Origin: Brenneria corticis
GTDB lineage: Bacteria; Pseudomonadota; Gammaproteobacteria; Enterobacterales; Enterobacteriaceae
NCBI RefSeq assembly: GCF_003115855.1
Contig: NZ_KZ819078.1
Location: 1 to 64,000 of the forward strand
Length of the DNA stretch: 64,000 nucleotides
Reading direction: 5' to 3'
Of the stretch, positions 33,709 to 42,182 are shown piece after piece. The notes under the pieces are model-generated. The model was not told where the DNA came from, did not search any database, and was given only the letters and a program-made list of their open reading frames with translations. Both the position numbers and the translations under genes were made by a program. The first letter of the stretch is position 1, and each line of letters opens with the position of its first letter.

Positions 33709-34086
33709 CTAGCGTAATTCCTTGTAATAGCGCATGGTCATGGAGACCGAGTCGGCGTAGCGCAGGGCGAACGGTTTATCCACTTCAACTTCAGCATAGG
33801 TGATCCAGTCATGATTGCTGGCGATATCAAGCACATCCTGGGTTAATTTTTCCAGCAGGGCAAAACGGTTGTCCTCAATATGGCGAATAATACTCTTGGT
33901 GATCGTGCGGTAATTCAACGCATCATCGATATTCTCGCTATGGCGCGCGCGCGCCGCCGGATAGTGGATCGTCACGTTGACCACAATATCCTGCCGGTTA
34001 TTGATCTCTTCTTCTTTAATTCCAATGAACGTGCGTAACCGCAGGTTTTTTATACGAATAATAGCATCGGTATTACTGTGTGGCAT
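33709..34086 (-). CDS. folX: Dihydroneopterin triphosphate 2'-epimerase FolX
   Basis: T-fold enzyme that epimerises dihydroneopterin triphosphate to the dihydromonapterin form, used for the phenylalanine hydroxylase cofactor in some bacteria and for tetrahydromonapterin. Conserved IKNLRLRTFIGIKEEE and NRQDIVVNVTIHYP; the catalytic Glu/Lys region is AEVEVDKPFALRYADSV. 125 residues. Start ATG 34086 follows GAGGG. Upstream of yfcH on the same strand. Confidence 0.94.
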   Translation of the reverse strand: MPHSNTDAIIRIKNLRLRTFIGIKEEEINNRQDIVVNVTIHYPAARARHSENIDDALNYRTITKSIIRHIEDNRFALLEKLTQDVLDIASNHDWITYAEVEVDKPFALRYADSVSMTMRYYKELR

Positions 34087-34168
34087 TCATCGGCCCTCGG
34101 TGATATGGATGTTTGGCTAACCATACCAGAAGATAACCGAAGGCCGAATGGGATGAATAGCAGAATGA

Positions 34169-34795
34169 TTACCGCTCAGCCAATTTGTAGGCGCGCTCCG
34201 TGGCCGGACGGGCGTTAATCCGCTCATACCAGCTTTTCACCGCCGGATAGTCGGCAAGATCGATACGTTGGCGGGCATAAGAGACCACCCACGGATAGGT
34301 GGCGATATCGGCGATACTGTAGTTTTCACCCGCCAGCCAGGGATTTTTCTGCAGCTGTTTATCCAATACGCGGTATAAGCGCTGCGTTTCCTGCTGATAA
34401 CGCTCAATGGCGTAGGGAACGGGCTGCGGCGCGTAGTGGTTGAAGTGGTGGTTTTGCCCCAGCATGGGGCCGAAGCCGGCGACCTGCCAGAATAGCCATT
34501 GCAGCGTCGCCGTGCGTTCGCGCAGATCCCGGCTCAGCAGGGCGCCGCTTTTTTCCGCCAGATAGAGCAGGATCGCCCCCGACTCAAACAGGCTGATGGC
34601 GGCGCCGCCATCGGCGGGCTGATGATCGACGATCGCCGGGATCTTGTTGTTGGGAGAGATGGCCAGAAACGCCGGCTTAAACTGCTCGCCGGTGCTGATA
34701 TTAACGTGATGAAGCTGGTAGGGAATATTCGTCTCTTCAAGAAAAAGGGTGATTTTATGCCCGTTGGGGGTAGGGGCGTAATAGAGATCAATCAT
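34169..34795 (-). CDS. yfcG: Disulfide-bond reductase YfcG (GST family)
   Basis: Nu-class glutathione transferase homologue with strong glutathione-disulfide reductase activity in E. coli. Thioredoxin-fold N-terminal domain with Thr9 and Asn11 (YYAPTPNGHKITLFLEE), the SPNNKIPAIVDH cis-Pro motif, SLFESGAILLYLAEK, then the helical domain (GENYSIADIATYPW). Start ATG 34795 with GGAGA upstream; 208 residues. The open frame upstream has no homology. The paralogue yfcF beside it in E. coli is absent. Confidence 0.93.
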   Translation of the reverse strand: MIDLYYAPTPNGHKITLFLEETNIPYQLHHVNISTGEQFKPAFLAISPNNKIPAIVDHQPADGGAAISLFESGAILLYLAEKSGALLSRDLRERTATLQWLFWQVAGFGPMLGQNHHFNHYAPQPVPYAIERYQQETQRLYRVLDKQLQKNPWLAGENYSIADIATYPWVVSYARQRIDLADYPAVKSWYERINARPATERAYKLAER

Positions 34796-35002
34796 AAATA
34801 GCGTCTCCGTTGCTGGAACTGCGTGACTATTGATCACGTTGCGTTCGGTCAGGATTAACCGCCAGGTTAACGTGGCGTTTCTGAAAAGCCGGGAGATTAC
34901 CCTACCACTTCTGCGGCGGGAAAATAAGCGGCGCCGAGTTAATCTTGTGGCGCGGATCAAGCTGACGTAAACAGGGGCGGCGGTCGAATTGGCCGCGCGT
35001 TT

Positions 35003-35019
35003 TGCCTCTCAATGGTGCA
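35003..35019 (+). promoter_or_regulatory. Candidate NtrC site 1 of the ethanolamine operon
   Basis: TGCCTC-TCAAT-GGTGCA fits TGCACC-N5-GGTGCA with a perfect right half. Centre about 157 bases upstream of the predicted sigma-54 start. Confidence 0.5.
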
Positions 35020-35041
35020 TGCCCTGAAATTAGGCGTCGCA

Positions 35042-35058
35042 TGCCGCATTGTGGTGCA
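35042..35058 (+). promoter_or_regulatory. Candidate NtrC site 2 of the ethanolamine operon
   Basis: TGCCGC-ATTGT-GGTGCA, perfect right half and 4/6 left half, centred about 118 bases upstream of the predicted start and 39 bases from site 1. A third, weaker copy ending GGTGCG lies at 35062-35078. Confidence 0.55.
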
Positions 35059-35141
35059 GCCTGTCTTGGCACGGTGCGCAAGACGACGACCGGTCGTTCG
35101 GCCGAGCGGCCTGACGCGGGCAAATTTTCTCTTCGGCCATC

Positions 35142-35157
35142 TGGTACGCTCTTTGCA
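35142..35157 (+). promoter_or_regulatory. Sigma-54-type promoter of eat-eutBC
   Basis: TGGTACGCTCTTTGCA has GG (35143-35144) and GC (35155-35156) exactly ten bases apart and differs from TGGCACG-N4-TTGCA by one base. Start near 35168, 29 bases before the permease ATG. Confidence 0.8.
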
Positions 35158-35196
35158 ATATCCCTGGATAATATATTGATATCAAGGGATGGATGT

Positions 35197-36582
35197 ATGA
35201 AAAGCAACAACGCGGAACCGGGGTTAAAACGGACCCTGGGCAGTTTCCATTTATGGGGGATCGCCGTCGGCTTGGTGATTTCCGGTGAATATTTCGGCTG
35301 GAGCTATGGCTGGGCGCAGGCCGGCACGCTGGGGTTCCTGATCACCGCCTTGGCGATCGCCGCCATGTATTGCGCCTTTATCTTCAGCTTCACCGAGCTG
35401 ACCACCTCGATACCCCATGCCGGCGGTCCGTTCGCCTACGCCTATCGCGCTTTTGGCCCGACCGGCGGTTTTATCGCCGGGTTCGCCACGCTGATCGAGT
35501 TTGTGTTTGCCCCGCCGGCTATTTCAATGGCCATCGGCGCCTATCTGAACGTGCAGTTTCCGGCGCTGGACCCTAAATGGGTCGCCGTCGGCGCCTATCT
35601 TGTTTTTATGGGGCTCAATATTCTGGGCGTCGGCATCGCCGCCACCTTTGAACTGCTGGTCACCCTGCTGGCGATTTTTGAGTTATTGGTGTTTATGGGC
35701 GTGGTGGCGCCGGGTTTTGAATGGAGCCATTTCACCCGCGCCGGCTGGGCGGGGTCGGATGAGTTCAGCTCGCTGGCGATCTCCGGCATTTTTGCCGCCA
35801 TTCCCTTCGCCATCTGGTTCTTTCTGGCGATAGAGGGCGCGGCAATGGCCGCCGAAGAGGCTAAAGATCCGCGCCGCACCATTCCGCGCGCCTTTATCTG
35901 CGGCATCCTCACCTTAACCCTGCTGGCTCTGGGCGTTATGCTGTTTGCCGGCGGCGTGGGAGACTGGCGTCAACTGGCGAATATCAACGATCCGCTGCCC
36001 CAGGCCATGAAGCTGATCGTCGGCGGCAACAGCGGCTGGCTGCATATGCTGGTATGGCTCGGGCTGTTCGGGCTGATTGCGTCGTTCCACGGCATTATCA
36101 TGGGCTATTCCCGGCAGATATTCGCGCTGGCGCGGGCGGGCTATCTGCCTAAGCCGCTGGCGCGCATCCATACCCGATTCCGTACGCCTCACCGGGCGAT
36201 TCTGGCCGGAGGCGTGGTCGGCATCGCCGCCATTTTCTCTGATTCGCTGGTCACCATCGGCGGGCAGCCGCTGACGGCCAATATCGTCACCATGTCGGTA
36301 TTCGGCGCCATTGTGATGTATATCACTTCAATGGCGTCGCTGTTTAAACTGCGGCGCAGCGAACCTGCGCTGCACCGCCCGTTTCGCGCGCCCTGGTATC
36401 CCTTTGCCCCGGCGTTTGCGCTGGTGATGGCGCTAATCTGTCTGGCGGCTATGGTGTATTACAATAGCTTATTGGCGACGATTTTCGCCGTCATGATGCT
36501 GCTAGGCTACGGCTGGTTCCGCCTGACCGGCGAATCGCGCGATGCCGCCGCGCTGGACCCGCAGCTGACGGCGTCCAAGTAA
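35197..36582 (+). CDS. eat: Ethanolamine permease (APC superfamily, Eat type)
   Basis: Amino acid-polyamine-organocation family importer with about twelve membrane helices (461 residues). Eat-type features are GLVISGEYFGWSYGWAQAG near residues 23-41 and FFLAIEGAAMAAEEAKDP near 205-222. Placement directly before eutB and eutC makes ethanolamine the most probable substrate. Start ATG 35197 has AAGGGATGG upstream; longer upstream frame is not conserved. E. coli K-12 instead uses EutH inside a large eut operon. Sigma-54/NtrC control is inferred from the promoter region. Confidence 0.88.
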   Translation: MKSNNAEPGLKRTLGSFHLWGIAVGLVISGEYFGWSYGWAQAGTLGFLITALAIAAMYCAFIFSFTELTTSIPHAGGPFAYAYRAFGPTGGFIAGFATLIEFVFAPPAISMAIGAYLNVQFPALDPKWVAVGAYLVFMGLNILGVGIAATFELLVTLLAIFELLVFMGVVAPGFEWSHFTRAGWAGSDEFSSLAISGIFAAIPFAIWFFLAIEGAAMAAEEAKDPRRTIPRAFICGILTLTLLALGVMLFAGGVGDWRQLANINDPLPQAMKLIVGGNSGWLHMLVWLGLFGLIASFHGIIMGYSRQIFALARAGYLPKPLARIHTRFRTPHRAILAGGVVGIAAIFSDSLVTIGGQPLTANIVTMSVFGAIVMYITSMASLFKLRRSEPALHRPFRAPWYPFAPAFALVMALICLAAMVYYNSLLATIFAVMMLLGYGWFRLTGESRDAAALDPQLTASK

Positions 36583-36657
36583 GCGACGGATCTAAACACC
36601 GGACAGCCGCCCGTTATCCCGATAGTGGGTGGTTGCCGACACCATTGAGGCGCAAGC

Positions 36658-38049
36658 ATGTATCAGACTACGCTGAGTCACCGCAGCTACCGTTTTAATG
36701 ATCTGCGCGAGCTGATGGCCAAGGCGTCGCCGGCGCGTTCCGGCGATATTCTGGCCGGCGTGGCGGCGCAAAGCGCCGAGGAACGTATGGCCGCGCGCAT
36801 GGCGCTGGCCGATCTGCCGCTGGATACCTTTCTACGGCAGGCGTTGATTCCTTACGAACAGGATGAGGTGACGCGGCTTATTATCGATACGCATGACCAT
36901 AAGGCGTTTGCCGCGATTGCTCATCTGACGGTGGGGGATTTTCGCAACTGGCTGTTAAGCGAAGGCACCGACAGCGCGCTGCTGGCCCGGGTCGCCCCCG
37001 GCATCACTCCGGAAATGGCGGCGGCCGTCAGTAAAATCATGCGTAATCAGGACCTGATCCTGGCGGCCAAAAAATGCCGCATCACCACCCGATTCCGCAA
37101 CACCATCGGCCTGCCGGGGCACATTAGCGTGCGGTTGCAGCCGAATCACCCGACCGACGATCTGAAAGGCATCGCGGCAAGCATGCTGGATGGCCTGCTG
37201 TACGGCAGCGGCGATGCGGTGGTGGGCATCAACCCCGCCAGCGACAGCCTGCCGCTGCTGGAAAAGCTGAACTACATGCTGGATGACGTCATCAGCCGTT
37301 TCGCCATCCCGACGCAATCCTGCGTGCTGACGCACGTGACCAATACCCTGCAACTGATGGAGCGGGGCGCTCCCGTCGATCTGGTGTTCCAGTCGATTGC
37401 CGGCACCGAGGCCACCAACGCCGGCTTTGGTTTTAATCTGGCCACGCTGGAAGAAGCGCATCAGGCGGCATTAAGCCTGAAGCGCGGCACGGTGGGCAAT
37501 AACGTAATGTATTTTGAAACCGGGCAGGGGAGTTGCCTGTCCGCCAACGCGCATCACGGAGTGGATCAGCAAACCTGCGAGGCGCGGGCCTATGCGGTGG
37601 CCCGTCGCTTCTCTCCGCTGCTGGTGAATACGGTGGTGGGTTTTATCGGTCCCGAATATCTGTATGACGGCAAACAGATTATCCGCGCCGGGCTGGAGGA
37701 TCATTTCTGCGGCAAGCTGCTGGGCGTTCCGCTGGGATGCGATGTGTGCTACACCAACCATGCGGAGGCCGACCAGGATGATATGGACACGCTGCTGACC
37801 CTGCTCGCCAATGCCGGGCTGACGTTTCTGATGGGCGTTCCGGGCGCGGACGACATTATGCTCAACTATCAGAGCACCTCCTTCCATGACGCCCTTTACA
37901 TCCGCGAACTGCTGGGGCTGAAGCATGCGCCGGAATTCGGCGCCTGGCTGGAGCAGATGAGGATCATCGACGCACAGGGCCGCTTGTGCGATGCCGGCAG
38001 TCAGCACCCGCTATTACGGCATCAACCCTATCTGGAGGAGAACGCATGA
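36658..38049 (+). CDS. eutB: Ethanolamine ammonia-lyase large subunit EutB
   Basis: Catalytic TIM-barrel subunit of adenosylcobalamin-dependent ethanolamine ammonia-lyase, which converts ethanolamine to acetaldehyde plus ammonia. Active-site stretches: RNTIGLPGHISVRLQPNHPTDD, VVGINPASDS, FQSIAGTEATN, FETGQGSCLSANAHHG, and the C-terminal GVPGADDIMLNYQSTSFHD. 463 residues, the usual length. Overlaps eutC by four bases (ATGA). Requires B12 cofactor; no reactivase (EutA) or cobalamin transferase gene is seen beside it. Confidence 0.95.
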   Translation: MYQTTLSHRSYRFNDLRELMAKASPARSGDILAGVAAQSAEERMAARMALADLPLDTFLRQALIPYEQDEVTRLIIDTHDHKAFAAIAHLTVGDFRNWLLSEGTDSALLARVAPGITPEMAAAVSKIMRNQDLILAAKKCRITTRFRNTIGLPGHISVRLQPNHPTDDLKGIAASMLDGLLYGSGDAVVGINPASDSLPLLEKLNYMLDDVISRFAIPTQSCVLTHVTNTLQLMERGAPVDLVFQSIAGTEATNAGFGFNLATLEEAHQAALSLKRGTVGNNVMYFETGQGSCLSANAHHGVDQQTCEARAYAVARRFSPLLVNTVVGFIGPEYLYDGKQIIRAGLEDHFCGKLLGVPLGCDVCYTNHAEADQDDMDTLLTLLANAGLTFLMGVPGADDIMLNYQSTSFHDALYIRELLGLKHAPEFGAWLEQMRIIDAQGRLCDAGSQHPLLRHQPYLEENA

Positions 38050-38840
38050 GTAAGGTGATCCACGCTAATCCCTGGGAGGCGCTGCGCGAGTTTACCGCCG
38101 CGCGCATCGCGCTGGGGCGTACCGGGGCCAGCATGCCGACGGGGGAGCTGTTGAAGTTCGGCATGGCCCACGCCCAGGCCCGCGATGCCGTGCATCAGGC
38201 GTTCGACAGTGAAACGCTGGCTCGCCGCCTGGAAAGCGCGGGACTGAAAACCCTTACGGTGCGCAGCGCCGCGCCAAGCCGGGAGCAGTATCTCTGCCGC
38301 CCCGATTTAGGGCGCCGGCTTGCCGATGAGAGCCGCGAGCTGCTGCGGGACTCGTCCGTCAAGCCGGCCGATCTGCTGCTGGTGGTGGGCGACGGTCTCT
38401 CTTCCAAGGCGGTGCATCGGCAGGCCGCGCCGTTGATCGCGGCGCTGCTGCCTTATCTTTCCCGTCTGGAGCTTTCCCTGGCGCCCGTCGTGCTGGCGCA
38501 TCAGTCGCGCGTGGCGCTGGGAGACGATATCGGCGAGTGTTTGCAGGCCAAGGCCGTCGCCATTCTGATCGGCGAGCGGCCGGGGCTCTCTTCACCGGAC
38601 AGCCTGAGCGTTTATCTGACCTGGGGGCCCCATACCCGGCGTCTGGAGTCGGAACGCAACTGTATTTCCAATATCCGTCCCGAAGGGCTGGATTATCCCC
38701 AGGCCGCCTTTAAGCTGGCCTGGCTGCTGGAGCAGTGCTTCCAGCGCCGCCTGTCGGGGATTCGGCTTAAGGACGAAAGCGATAATCCCGCGCTGCACGG
38801 GCGCATCGCGCCGCCGTCCGTCGGGTTGCCGTCACGCTAG
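38046..38840 (+). CDS. eutC: Ethanolamine ammonia-lyase small subunit EutC
   Basis: Small subunit that completes the cobalamin site with EutB. Conserved RIALGRTGASMPTGELLKF, YLCRPDLGRRL, LLVVGDGLSSKAV, ILIGERPGLSSPDSLS and NCISNIRPEGL. With 264 residues it is about 30 shorter than E. coli EutC; the missing part is the N-terminal extension that carries the microcompartment-targeting helix in E. coli. This fits a cytosolic enzyme. Last gene of the eat-eutB-eutC unit; acetaldehyde disposal genes are not nearby. Confidence 0.94.
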   Translation: MSKVIHANPWEALREFTAARIALGRTGASMPTGELLKFGMAHAQARDAVHQAFDSETLARRLESAGLKTLTVRSAAPSREQYLCRPDLGRRLADESRELLRDSSVKPADLLLVVGDGLSSKAVHRQAAPLIAALLPYLSRLELSLAPVVLAHQSRVALGDDIGECLQAKAVAILIGERPGLSSPDSLSVYLTWGPHTRRLESERNCISNIRPEGLDYPQAAFKLAWLLEQCFQRRLSGIRLKDESDNPALHGRIAPPSVGLPSR

Positions 38841-39043
38841 CGCTTTACCTGCGTGCAAACGGCCTTGCGGCGACGGGGCGATTTATCCTGAATTCGGGGT
38901 AAGACCGGCGGCGTAACTTTGGTAAACTAGGGAGGTATGACTGATAACGTGCTTTGGGGCGCAAACCAAAGTCGCTGGAGTCGCCGTCGACCCTGTTTTA
39001 ACCTTGACAAGGCGGCGACTGCAACGCGAGAAGGGTATAAACG

Positions 39044-39595
39044 ATGAAATTAATGTTTGCTTCAGACATCCACGGATCCTTGGCCGCCACCGATCGGGTG
39101 CTGGATATTTTTGAGCAAAGCGACGCCGCGTGGTTGATCCTGCTGGGTGACTTTCTGAATCACGGTCCGCGAAATCCATTGCCTGAACGCTACCTGCCGG
39201 CGGATGTCGCCGCCCGGCTGAACGCCTATGCGCGGCGTATCATTGCGGTACGGGGAAACTGCGACAGCGAGGTGGATCAGATGCTGCTTGATTTCCCGGT
39301 GACGGCGCCTTGGCAACATGTGCTATTGCCGAAAAATCGACTTTTCCTTACCCACGGCCATCTCTATCATCCCGACAATCTTCCGCCGTTAAATACCGAT
39401 GACGTGCTGGTTTACGGTCATACGCATATTCCCGTGGCGGAGAAGCGGGGTGACCTATACTATTTTAATCCCGGCTCGGCGAGCCTGCCCAAAGGCGGCT
39501 ATCCCGCCAGCTACGGGATGCTGGAGCAAGGCGTCTTACAGGTTCTTCCGCTGCAAGGCGGGGAACCTATTGCACAAGTGACGATTAGCCACTAA
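39044..39595 (+). CDS. yfcE: Metallophosphodiesterase YfcE
   Basis: Manganese-dependent phosphodiesterase of the calcineurin-like family; E. coli YfcE hydrolyses model substrates such as bis-pNPP and its natural substrate is unknown. Metal motifs: FASDIHGS (residues 5-12), LGDFLNHGPRN, VRGNCDSEVD, THGHLYHP and VYGHTHIP. 183 residues. Followed by yfcD after 82 bases. Confidence 0.95.
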   Translation: MKLMFASDIHGSLAATDRVLDIFEQSDAAWLILLGDFLNHGPRNPLPERYLPADVAARLNAYARRIIAVRGNCDSEVDQMLLDFPVTAPWQHVLLPKNRLFLTHGHLYHPDNLPPLNTDDVLVYGHTHIPVAEKRGDLYYFNPGSASLPKGGYPASYGMLEQGVLQVLPLQGGEPIAQVTISH

Positions 39596-39677
39596 TTTAG
39601 CGGTGGTCGCTCAGCAACACACCATTATTCAATACCGACGCGCGCGGCAACGCGCCAATACTAAAGGGTTTCAGAGG

Positions 39678-40238
39678 ATGGCGGAACAAAGTCAGTCAGC
39701 AGGCACAGAGTGGGTGGATATCGTCGATGAAAACAATCAGGTTATCGCCCAATCCAGTCGTCAGCAGATGCGTGCTCAGTGTCTGCGCCATCGGGCTACT
39801 TATATTGTCGTGCATGATGGCATGGGGAAAATCCTGGTTCAGCGCCGGACCGAAAGCAAAGATTTCTATCCGGGATGGCTGGACGCGACGGCCGGCGGCG
39901 TAGTGCAGAGCGGAGAGAATATGCTGGAGTCCGCCCGGCGCGAGGCGGAGGAAGAGCTCGGTATTGCCGGGGTGCCCTTTGCCGAACACGGTTTGTTTTA
40001 CTACGAAGGGGAAAATTGCCGGGTGTGGGGGGGATTATTCAGCTGCGTCACGCACGGGCCGTTTGCGCTTCAGGAGACGGAAATCGACGAGGTGAGCTGG
40101 CTGACGCCTGAAGAGATCACCGCCCGCTGCGACGAGTTTACGCCCGATTCGCTCAAGGCCTTGTCGCTGTGGCTGACGCGCTATAGCGATAAACATTACG
40201 GCAAACCGCTGACGGCGCCTATCGACGCCGCCGAGTAG
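39678..40238 (+). CDS. yfcD: Nudix hydrolase YfcD
   Basis: Nudix hydrolase related to isopentenyl-diphosphate isomerase-like proteins; substrate unknown. The complete Nudix box GX5EX7REUXEEXGU is present as GVVQSGE followed by RREAEEELGI. N-terminal WVDIVDENNQVIAQSSRQQM is typical of the YfcD group. Start ATG 39678 (186 residues) has AAGGG at 39665-39669 and AGAGG adjacent; the 25-codon upstream extension is not conserved. Confidence 0.92.
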   Translation: MAEQSQSAGTEWVDIVDENNQVIAQSSRQQMRAQCLRHRATYIVVHDGMGKILVQRRTESKDFYPGWLDATAGGVVQSGENMLESARREAEEELGIAGVPFAEHGLFYYEGENCRVWGGLFSCVTHGPFALQETEIDEVSWLTPEEITARCDEFTPDSLKALSLWLTRYSDKHYGKPLTAPIDAAE

Positions 40239-40297
40239 CGGCTTCGCCGCTCCGCCTCTTTTCGACGGCGGGGCGGTTATCGCGTCTCAATTTCCCG

Positions 40298-41317
40298 CTA
40301 AAAGCTGCTGCGCCTGCATAGGGTGGACGCGATGACATCGGCCGCCTGACTCTCTTCATTGTTCAGCCGCGCCAGCAGCGCTTTACCCGCCTGTACCCCT
40401 ATCTCCCTGAACGGCACCGTCATCGTGGTCAGCGGCGGCTGGCAAACCTGGCTGACGTCGCTATTGCCGAATCCCACCACCGCCAGATCGTCCGGCACTT
40501 TAATGCGCCGGCGCTGGCATTCGTACAGCGCCCCGCAGGCCATTTCATCCGACAGGCAGATAAGCGCATCCAGTTCGGGCCAGGCCAGCAAAAACTCCGG
40601 CAGCTGGTGAGCGCCCGTGCTGAAATTGGCCGGGCTGGAGGCGTTGATTACCCGGTGCGGCGACATATGGTTGCGCAGCATGGCCTTATGCCAGCCCTGA
40701 AGATACTGCTTGAACAGCCACTGCTCCTGATTGGCGCACAGCAGACCGATATTCTGATAGCCGCGCTCGACCACCGCCTGGGTGAGCAGATCCATCGCCT
40801 GCGCATTGTCGATGCCGATATTCATATCGATAGGGTCATCGCTGATGGCGCCGATCTCCATGACCGGGATATGCGCCGCCGACAGCCCCTTACGGGCGCG
40901 ATCGCTGTGCTCTACGCTGAGCAGCACCGCCGCCGCCAGATTGTACGACAGCAGCATATCCAGCAGTTTTTCTTCCCGCTCCATGCTGTGACGGGTTTCC
41001 GCCAACATGATCTGATAGCCGGCGGGCAGCAGCACTTTTTGCAGCCCGGCGAACATCTCCGCGGCGCCCGGTTCCGACAGGCTTGAGACAAGCATGGCGA
41101 TGGAATAGGAGGAGGCAGAAGCCAGCGAACTGGCCGCCAGATTGGGCAGATAGCCCAGCTCTTCAACCGCCGCCTCGATTTTGCTGCGCAGTTTATCGGA
41201 AACCTGTTCCGGGGTGCGCAGCGCCCGTGAAACGGTCATGGTACCGACGCCGGCAAGCTGGGCGACGTCCGATATCGTCACCCGTCCCAGGCTGCGTCTC
41301 TTTTTAATGATAGACAT
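40298..41317 (-). CDS. LacI-family repressor of the PTS-transketolase cassette
   Basis: LacI/GalR-type transcription regulator (339 residues). N-terminal helix-turn-helix VTISDVAQLAGVGTMTVSRA (residues 13-32) and hinge helix PNLAASSLAS, then a periplasmic-binding-protein-like effector domain (about 70-335) resembling the GntR gluconate-repressor subgroup. Transcribed away from the PTS IIA gene, so the two palindromes between them are the natural operators. The effector is probably the sugar or its phosphate imported by the PTS; its identity is unknown. Confidence 0.88.
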   Translation of the reverse strand: MSIIKKRRSLGRVTISDVAQLAGVGTMTVSRALRTPEQVSDKLRSKIEAAVEELGYLPNLAASSLASASSYSIAMLVSSLSEPGAAEMFAGLQKVLLPAGYQIMLAETRHSMEREEKLLDMLLSYNLAAAVLLSVEHSDRARKGLSAAHIPVMEIGAISDDPIDMNIGIDNAQAMDLLTQAVVERGYQNIGLLCANQEQWLFKQYLQGWHKAMLRNHMSPHRVINASSPANFSTGAHQLPEFLLAWPELDALICLSDEMACGALYECQRRRIKVPDDLAVVGFGNSDVSQVCQPPLTTMTVPFREIGVQAGKALLARLNNEESQAADVIASTLCRRSSF

Positions 41318-41470
41318 TCACCATCCTACACTCGCGGCCGCACCTCGCGCGCCGCTGAACATGACATTCGGACACTTGCGTACCCCTGGCTTATGGAAGG
41401 TAGTTTAACGCGAGCCTCGGGTTACCGATAGCGGCGTTTTAATCACTAGCTTGAGCGGCGCCCACGTTTT

Positions 41471-41482
41471 GATAGCGCTATC
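41471..41482. promoter_or_regulatory. LacI-type operator O1
   Basis: GATAGCGCTATC, a perfect 12-bp palindrome with the central CG/GC typical of LacI-family sites. Extended symmetry T...A on the flanks (14 bp). Lies about 62 bases upstream of the predicted start of the PTS operon. Confidence 0.8.
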
Positions 41483-41503
41483 ACAAAAACCCGTTTGCAT
41501 TTT

Positions 41504-41531
41504 TTGATAGCGCTATCTTTGAGACGATAAT
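41504..41531 (+). promoter_or_regulatory. Predicted promoter of the PTS-transketolase operon
   Basis: TTGATA (41504-41509), 16 bases, GATAAT (41526-41531). Four of the six -35 bases and most of the spacer are covered by operator O2, so a bound repressor would exclude polymerase. Start near 41538, leader about 80 bases. Confidence 0.6.
41506..41517. promoter_or_regulatory. LacI-type operator O2
   Basis: Second perfect copy of GATAGCGCTATC, centred 35 bases from O1. Overlaps the predicted -35 element. Confidence 0.82.
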
Positions 41532-41619
41532 CACAGTTAGACGCCTGCGGCTTGATTAGAGTTTGTTCAGCGCGACGCCGCGGCGTCGCTTGGCAACTCG
41601 TCAGGGCGAAGGAGGCACC

Positions 41620-42063
41620 GTGTTAAACGACTGGCTTACGCAGGACAGCATTCAGATTTGCGATAGGGCGGATGACTGGCGCCAGGCCGTGGCGCTGGCG
41701 GCGGCGCCTCTGATAGCCAAAGGCGCCATCTCGGATAGCTACGTGCCGGCCATTTTACGGCAGTACGACGCGATCGGTCCCTATTTTGTCCTGGCGCCGG
41801 GCATCGCCATGCCGCATGCCCGGCCGGAAGAAGGGGCGCTCGCGCTGGGCCTGTCGCTGCTTCTGGTGCGCGAAGGGGTTATTTTTCATTCGGCCGATCA
41901 CGATCCGGTGCGCCTGATCGTGATGCTGTCGGCGCCCGACGGCAACAGCCATATCGAACTGATCGCGCAGCTGGCGGAATTATTTTCCTGCGACGAGGCT
42001 ATTACGGCGCTATTTGCGGCGCGCACGGTAGAGGAGGTGCTCGACATTATCCATCAATACTAA
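41620..42063 (+). CDS. PTS EIIA component, ascorbate/mannitol-fructose type (UlaC-like)
   Basis: Phosphocarrier domain of PTS EIIA type 2, nearest in layout to UlaC. The phosphorylated residue is His66 in APGIAMPHARPEEG. Start GTG 41620 follows AAGGAGG, giving 147 residues, as for UlaC; upstream residues are not conserved. It accepts phosphate from HPr and passes it to the separate EIIB encoded next. First gene of the operon after the operators. A 6-bp hairpin (CCGGCG 42077-42082 with CGCCGG 42090-42095) lies in the following 119-bp gap. Confidence 0.88.
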   Translation: MLNDWLTQDSIQICDRADDWRQAVALAAAPLIAKGAISDSYVPAILRQYDAIGPYFVLAPGIAMPHARPEEGALALGLSLLLVREGVIFHSADHDPVRLIVMLSAPDGNSHIELIAQLAELFSCDEAITALFAARTVEEVLDIIHQY

Positions 42064-42182
42064 GCGATATTCTCTGCCGGCGACGATAGCGCCGGGCTAA
42101 TTAAACCAACATCTCCATAGAACGGAATGGTTTATTCCGCTCCAGGGTCTCGTCGTCTTTAAATTTTACGAGGAAGCGCGCG

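Larger units (their letters stand above)
34796..35196 (+). other. yfcG-ethanolamine operon intergenic region
   Basis: This 401-bp divergent region carries the yfcG ribosome site at its left end, two or three NtrC-like sites at 35003-35078 and a sigma-54-type promoter at 35142-35157. No gene is evident; the frame running into the permease from 35002 is an unconserved upstream extension. Confidence 0.6.
41318..41619. other. Divergent control region of the PTS-transketolase cassette
   Basis: A 302-bp gap between the LacI-type regulator and the IIA gene. Contains two perfect operators (41471-41482 and 41506-41517), a partial third (GATAGCGG at 41427-41434) and a predicted promoter. I see no gene in it. 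Confidence 0.65.

Noticed and set aside
39002..39041. TTGACA at 39004 with TATAAA at 39036 as a yfcE promoter
   Set aside because: The spacing is 26 bases, too long for sigma-70.
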